A stretch of 64,000 bases of DNA, from assembly GCA_034769895.1 (NCBI GenBank), contig CM068373.1, forward strand, positions 277,994,658 through 278,058,657, in the 5' to 3' direction. The notes beneath the pieces are model-generated. The model was not told the origin of the DNA. It made no database searches and worked only from the letters and a program-made list of their open reading frames with translations. Each line of letters starts with the position of its first letter. Position 1 is the stretch's first letter. Positions 59,267-64,000 of the stretch are shown piece after piece. Made by a program: the position numbers and the translations under genes. This DNA is from Magicicada septendecula (taxonomy: Eukaryota > Arthropoda > Insecta > Hemiptera > Cicadidae).

Positions 59267-60735
59267 TTGTTATGGAAGGATTCGTTTTTATGACGAGGAA
59301 AGCACGTTAAGGAAACCCGTAGTCGTATGGTAATCCTATACGTAGAGAATGTATAGTCCTAGATACGCCACTCGCTTTGCTTCAAAGAGACGCGTCAGTG
59401 GGTTACAAACGAGGAGAACGATTCGATTTTCCCGACCGCACCACGATCCGTTCCGTTTCACTTCTTTCTCGCGTTACGTTTGTACAGGCATTGACTATTC
59501 GTGTATCATTCGATAAAGAAAACGCACGCCTAAATCGAGGAGTCAGTGGTAAAACTACTCGAGTCCAAGTTTTAATTAAGTTGCAAGATGATGTTTCAAA
59601 AACGATTTCTTTACACATTCCTCTTTTTCTTCTTATTTTTAGCAGCCATGTAATAAATAAAAAACTGTATTAATAATAAAAATTAACCTTGATAATCAGT
59701 TTTATGATTTATCTTGAAAACTTTTAATTTCAGTTTTCCGTAAATTCACATAAGTGGACTTCGGTGGACTAACCCCACGATGTGTACTTTTCTGTCCTCA
59801 GGTATGACGTTATAAACGTAGACAATAATACAGTTTTAATATTTTACCAAAAAGCACGGTCTGTTGGTAGGCAGGAAAGATGTTGAAGACTCTTGAAGGC
59901 GTAGAAAAAATAAGTAGGCTTACCTAGGAGTTATATTAAAAAAACAAAGAATGGAAAAGCAGAAAAAACTTGAGAGAAGTTAATAAGGAGAGGACGTGTA
60001 CTGTTCTATTAAACTTACTCTTTTGGGGGAAGGGCACTAGTAAAGCGACAGAAAAGTAATGTACAGCTCTTTCGCGCAAAGCATTATTCTGTATGAAACC
60101 GAGGTTTGAAAATTAAATATTATTTTGTTTTTGTGCACGAAAATGTATTCTTGCCGGCAAAGTTTGGAAGTCTTTGCATCTGGAGAAAAGATAAATTGCT
60201 AAGATAAGACGAGAGGTAGTCTGGCGAACGACACAAGCGCTGAAATCGAACGACGGTAAGCAGTACAGTTCGGTTAAATAGATCGACTGAATGTTGTGAG
60301 ACTGGCGAAAAGAATTTTAAATTGCAAAATCCGCTGCAAAATAAAAATCGTGGCAGACCTACCAGTGTCTAGCGGATCGAGTTTACCGAGGATGTGGAAC
60401 ACAGCTGTGCATGGTGGGGAGAGACAACACAGTCTCTCTCTATCGAGGAACCCAACAACTGCTTTATCGACAGCCAGGTAGTTTGTAATCTTAACCTATA
60501 GGCCTTAACCTATTTTCAGTTTGTGGAGCGCTGTTTCTAAGTGCATTCTTTTATGTTCTTTTTTTAAATGTAATATGAATGTAAAATAATAATATTTCAT
60601 TCAATTGTAAAAGATTTACTATATATGCATTATTCCAAATTATCGGGAATTGGGAATTGTGATGACTGTAAATTTTGTGGCAATTAGAGGTGAGCCCTAG
60701 TATCTAAACAATTACCAAAAATTACATTAATAAGA
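59264..60735. other. No gene recognised
   Basis: A 98-codon frame at 59377-59673 and a 61-codon frame at 60296-60481 have no family match. The GC-richer stretch 60190-60480 could be the 5' part of the following hAT element. Confidence 0.4.
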
Positions 60736-61265
60736 TTGTGTTCTAAGCGAAGCAAAGGTTATGATCACATTACGCAATTGTTTGATTTTCTTACGCAGTT
60801 ATTAACCACGGAGAGTGTCGAATTGGAAAATTTGAATAACGATCTTCTAAAGAAATTGAAGCCCTTTGTGCCACGAGTAAAATTGCAAGAAAGGTTTTTC
60901 TCAAATCATTCGAATAAAGATGACAGGTACCATGATATTACAGTTTGTCCGTTCAAAGTATTAAACTGGATTAGTGATTGTAAAATGATTGATGTATTTC
61001 CGAACATCCGAATATATTCATTGCTTGTCGTCTGTTTTTGATAATTCCAATAGCTAACTGCGAATCTGAAACATCATTTTCTGAATGTAGACACATTAAA
61101 GATATGGTGAGTTCAACTATGGGATATGAGACATAATTTTCGTTAGCAAGGTTGAATATTGAAAGTGAGGTACATCAATCGCTCGATTTAAAAAAAAATT
61201 ATACAAGACTCCGTTAAGGCAAAATCAAGAAAAAATTGGTCGCTTAGTAATTTCTAAGCTTAAGT
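60736..61265 (+). pseudogene. hAT-family transposase relic (C-terminal dimerisation region)
   Basis: A 101-residue frame with VELENLNNDLLKKLKPFV and VFPNIRIYSLLVV runs into, with a shift, IPIANCESETSFSECRHIKD, VSSTMGYET, and LARLNIESEV..SLDL. This is the order of the hAT C-terminal block (P..NA.AERSFS.LK.IK..LRSTM..ERL..LA.LSIE). The frame is broken at the shift near 61040 and by a TAA near 61133. The catalytic core upstream is missing. Similar to the ZMYM1-like hAT proteins of insects. Confidence 0.7.
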
Positions 61266-61471
61266 AGTACTATGCTTATTGTAATCACTATTTAGCTAAA
61301 TGTTTGTTGTAATTTGAGAGTATAGTAAAGTAATTGTTAATTTTCGAAATTGTGTATGCCGTTTATCAGATACCGTAAATAATGGTTGAAAGATTGATTT
61401 TTGAATCGACGGGGGCAGCAGTCTGATGGCAGCATACGGCTGCACACTTTTAATCCGCCCCTTATCACATC

Positions 61472-61616
61472 GTTGTATACCACTATAGAAAAAATTCCCG
61501 ATTAGTGCTTTCAAGCTTTCAGATGTATTTCCTATCTGATGATGAGCTGTAAACATTGAAAGCGTTAATAGAGAATTTTTTCTTTCTATACTGGTGTGCA
61601 GCAGTGTAATTTATGT
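61472..61616. mobile_element. Inverted hammerhead-like pair, related to the one at 25 kb
   Basis: The phrases CCACTATAGAAAAAA and GATTAGTGCTTTCAAGCTTT (left) are inverted against CTTTCTATACTGGTG and TTGAAAGCGTTAAT (right). Left arm lacks about 12 bases spanning its core. It is the same family as 24931-25620, but the two arms lie almost together. Confidence 0.55.
61532..61571 (+). ncRNA. Hammerhead-ribozyme-like motif
   Basis: Helix I CTAT (61532-61535) with ATAG (61568-61571); core CTGATGA 61536-61542; GAA 61558-61560; helix III AGCGTT (one G-U when self-paired); H17 = A. Relative to the 25.5 kb copy the helix I pair G-C has become U-A, a compensated change. Helix II is weakened. Confidence 0.55.
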
Positions 61617-61740
61617 TTGTAATTACCAAAAATACTTATGCATTACATCAATTTAAGAAAAGCACTTTAATTAATAACATTTTAATGCTATTGATACAAA
61701 GTGAAATTATTTAGCAGTCGGTTCTGACTTTGATAGAAAA

Positions 61741-61983
61741 TTAAGAAAATATAATTATTTCACTACGACTCAGAACGCAAAACTTTTTATGGGTAAAAAC
61801 GTAAAAGTTTTACCTTACAACCTGGACCGGTTTTCACTTTTAAAAGCTTCTTCAGAGGTTCCTCTTTGAAGCTTTTTAAAAGTGAAAACCGGTTCAGGTT
61901 GTAAGGTAAAACTTTTACGTTTTTACCCATAAAATGTTTTGTGTTCCGAGTCGTAGTTATATAATTAAATTTAGTTAAGAAAA
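61741..61983. mobile_element. Small palindromic hammerhead-like element with 9 bp target duplication
   Basis: Arms about 61755-61860 and 61865-61970 are inverted copies with a few differences. TTAAGAAAA flanks the unit at 61741-61749 and 61975-61983. Body about 225 bp, no protein. Confidence 0.6.
61817..61861 (-). ncRNA. Hammerhead-like motif, left arm
   Basis: Minus strand: helix I AACCT with AGGTT (one-base bulge), core CTGAAGA (61849-61855), A-rich helix II, GAA plus one extra A, palindromic ACCGGT (61826-61831), H17 = C (GUC triplet). The plus-strand mirror at 61866-61912 has a damaged core (CTTTGAAG). Confidence 0.5.
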
Positions 61984-61989
61984 GGACAC

Positions 61990-62330
61990 GTCATGGACAA
62001 CGGAATCAAGAAAATTAAGAGCTCAGTGGAATATAAAAACGATAATAAATGACCAATATATTTATTAGAACTACTCATTATTTATTCGTTTACTTGCATT
62101 AGTTAACGTGACATTCATCCATTTACAAATGTCCGCGCCCAATTATTAACACTGAACGCCTTGTACTTAGTTTCGCTGTCAAATAACACGCTCTGAATCA
62201 CACGCAGGACTCAAATTATTTGGCGGGCCGATTGTGAATAACCACTGTTTATAATCGAACAAGCTCGCCGAGTGTTAGCAATAGCAATAGTCTTAACAGA
62301 TGTGCGATTATAGGGAAGAGTAAAATGAAT
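61990..62330. other. No gene recognised
   Basis: AT-rich spacer. Confidence 0.4.
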
Positions 62331-62334
62331 TAGA

Positions 62335-62967
62335 AAGGTCTATTTATATCTTGCATACGATCTGCCAGAAATACAACTTTAAGGTCTCAAACACTAAAAC
62401 AGAAACAATGTCCTTCCTAGAAAAGAACACTGTACGAGCAAAAATATTAATTGATAACAGTGTCTTGGAGCAGGTATCACATTTTAATTATTTGGATTGT
62501 GACATCTCATTTAGGAAAGACAACGATATCGAGAGAAAGTTAAATAAATTTAGTTATACATGTGGAACAATAAAACTACTATTGAAGAATAAAACGCAGA
62601 CGTACACACAGCTAAAGTTCATTAAGGTCGTGGCTGTCCCGACTTTAATGTATGGATGTGAAACATGGATTCTCCTGAAAAAAATATATTTAAAAAATAC
62701 AGGCCTCGGAATGAAATTTTTAAGAGCAGTTAATGGAGTTGAAAGATCATTTACGAAAAGACGACATAAAGAAAGACCTGAAGTTACAGTCGGTTCTGGA
62801 TAGAATAAAGGAATACAGGCAGAATTGTAAGTCCCATGTGGAACGCATGGTAGACACGCGTATTCCTAATCAAACATTTGAATATAGGCCAGTGGGAACG
62901 AGAGATCGTGGAAGACCCTGGAAAAATGGTCAGAGACTGTGTAGTCGGAAGGGGCTATAGGCCAAGC
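62335..62967 (+). pseudogene. Non-LTR reverse transcriptase thumb and C-terminus
   Basis: Frame one (62351-62803): FKVSNTKTETMSFL, LEQVSHFNYLDCDIS, ERKLNKFSYTCGTIKLLLKNKTQ, KFIKVVAVPTLMYGCETW, GMKFLRAVNGV. A frameshift near 62735-62760 moves to frame two: DHLRKDDIKKDLKLQSVLDR, EYRQNCKSHVERMVDTRIPN, GTRDRGRPWK. Only one clear break, so this is one of the youngest non-LTR copies here. The 5' truncation is at about 62335, just after the YADD palm box. The 34.3 kb fragment is a relative. Confidence 0.85.
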
Positions 62968-63015
62968 CATGGAGTGAAGAAGAAGAAGAAGAAGAAGAAG
63001 AAGAAGAAGAAGAAG
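62968..63015. repeat. (GAA)n tail of the preceding retroelement
   Basis: Sixteen or so GAA units directly after the 3' end GGCCAAGCCATGGAGT. Confidence 0.9.
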
Positions 63016-63080
63016 ATTTGCTATTATTAACAATGTATTTATGTGATTATGAAACAATGTGGTGTTCTTGTAATGTAATA

Positions 63081-63100
63081 AACCTAACCTAACCTAACCT
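63081..63100. repeat. Interstitial insect telomere motif (AACCT)4
   Basis: Four perfect AACCT units, the complement of TTAGG-type DNA (AGGTT). Too short to be a telomere. Confidence 0.7.
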
Positions 63101-63104
63101 GATA

Positions 63105-64000
63105 GATAAACATATGGTTTCATTGTAAATAAACCTTCAAATAATAATTGACAATCATCGTAATGTAAAACGTAATCCATTTTAAAAATGAAAATCACTG
63201 TTATAATACAACAAATGAATAAACATCATTGTAATTACACGCTTTGTAGTAGTTGTGTGCAATCAGTTTAAAAGTAAATTATTGTAGTTATGTGTCGAGG
63301 ACGACATACTAATTATGAACATAATGGCTAGTTAACACAAACTGCTTTATTTTAGATTTAACTAATGCAGTTAACATGCAGTTTGTTGATTAATTAATTT
63401 GACGACAGCAACGGGATTACAACAAAAACGGTATCGAGTTGATTACACTGGCATTTTGTAAACTTTAAAAAGCTCTTACTTTAATTAAAATGTTTAGTTG
63501 TGTGTCTAACGTCATAAGACATGCACACACACATATTTCAACAGAAAATCCTGTTGCATATGTTTTACAGAATCTGCATGTGCTCGAAATGAGCTACAGT
63601 AGAAAACGTTTAACGCCAAATGACGGGAAATAGCTGATATTTTTGTGTTAACTGAATTTTGTGTTAAACGGACAAAAAGTGAAACAAAATGAGCTAATGA
63701 ACAAATATTTTTGATTTTTTACTGTTTTGTATAGTCAAATAAAGCAATAAGAATATTCAGAAGCTTCTTACACAGAAACATTTTATTTATCCTCCTGTAT
63801 AGTTTCTGGTTAATTTCGGGGAAATAATGTGGTTAATTTTTCATAAATTCTGTATACACGCATTGTCCTATTCTTTACTTAGTCTTACGATTTAGGTTTT
63901 CTTTGTCTATTTAGTAATGTACCAACCTACCCGAATAAATTGTTGCTTTTACCCCCCCAAAAAAGTGTCGGTTATCGTTCGGCCTAAGATCTGCCGTACC
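63105..64000. other. No gene recognised
   Basis: AT-rich DNA to the end of the window, short frames only. Confidence 0.45.

Noticed and set aside
59377-59673. 98-codon plus frame
   Set aside because: No recognisable domain; lies next to MITE and retroelement debris.

Overview
The window is eukaryotic, AT-rich, repeat-dominated intergenic DNA. It is most likely from an insect with a large genome; a cockroach, termite, stick insect or similar polyneopteran is my guess. The grounds are a run of the insect telomere motif (AACCT)4 at 63081-63100, mariner and hAT relics, Penelope-like elements with hammerhead-like hairpins, many non-LTR reverse transcriptase tails ending in (GAA)n or (GAT)n, and very long microsatellites. 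I found no host protein-coding gene, rRNA or functional tRNA. Almost everything recognisable is a mobile element or its debris.

The dominant object is a Ty3/Gypsy LTR retrotransposon on the minus strand (39847-57577). It has two nearly identical LTRs of about 4.4 kb, the right one lengthened to 6.4 kb by a nested 2.0 kb solo LTR. A Lys-type primer binding site lies beside the 5' LTR. The gag protein has a long coiled coil and an Asn-rich tail without zinc knuckles, and a TTTAAAT slippery heptamer sits just before the gag stop. The pol reading frame carries protease, reverse transcriptase, RNase H and integrase. Both genes are broken by a few stops and frameshifts, so this copy is dead as read.

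The most interesting pattern is scattered outside that element. At least seven places carry a pair of hammerhead-ribozyme-like hairpins in inverted (divergent) orientation: about 14.8, 21.9, 25.0/25.6, 29.6/30.8, 33.8/34.1, 61.5 and 61.85 kb. The best ones have a helix I, a CUGANGA core, a helix II hairpin, GAA, and a six-base palindromic helix III followed by H17. In every pair the CUGA side faces the centre and the GAAAC side faces out. One pair (29.6/30.8 kb) flanks a Penelope GIY-YIG endonuclease relic, which links the motifs to Penelope-like elements. Three others look like very small stand-alone insertions (about 225-336 bp) flanked by 9-13 bp candidate target duplications. The best is a perfect 102 bp inverted repeat with a six-base spacer at 14698-14907.

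Layout. 1-4.2 kb: LTR-like promoter region, microsatellites, reverse transcriptase tail and MITE copy. 4.5-5.9 kb: two non-LTR reverse transcriptase tails. 6-14 kb: unrecognised AT-rich DNA, microsatellites and a 650 bp purine-rich block. 14-25.6 kb: palindromic hammerhead elements, reverse transcriptase tail, a possible DNA transposon, a MITE and a tRNA-derived SINE. 25.8-29.1 kb: candidate long solo LTR. 29.5-31.9 kb: Penelope inverted copies and a mariner relic. 32.6-39.5 kb: reverse transcriptase tails, a second mariner relic and hammerhead-like debris. 39.8-57.6 kb: Gypsy element. 57.6-64 kb: MITE, reverse transcriptase tails with (GAA)n, a hAT relic and two hammerhead pairs.
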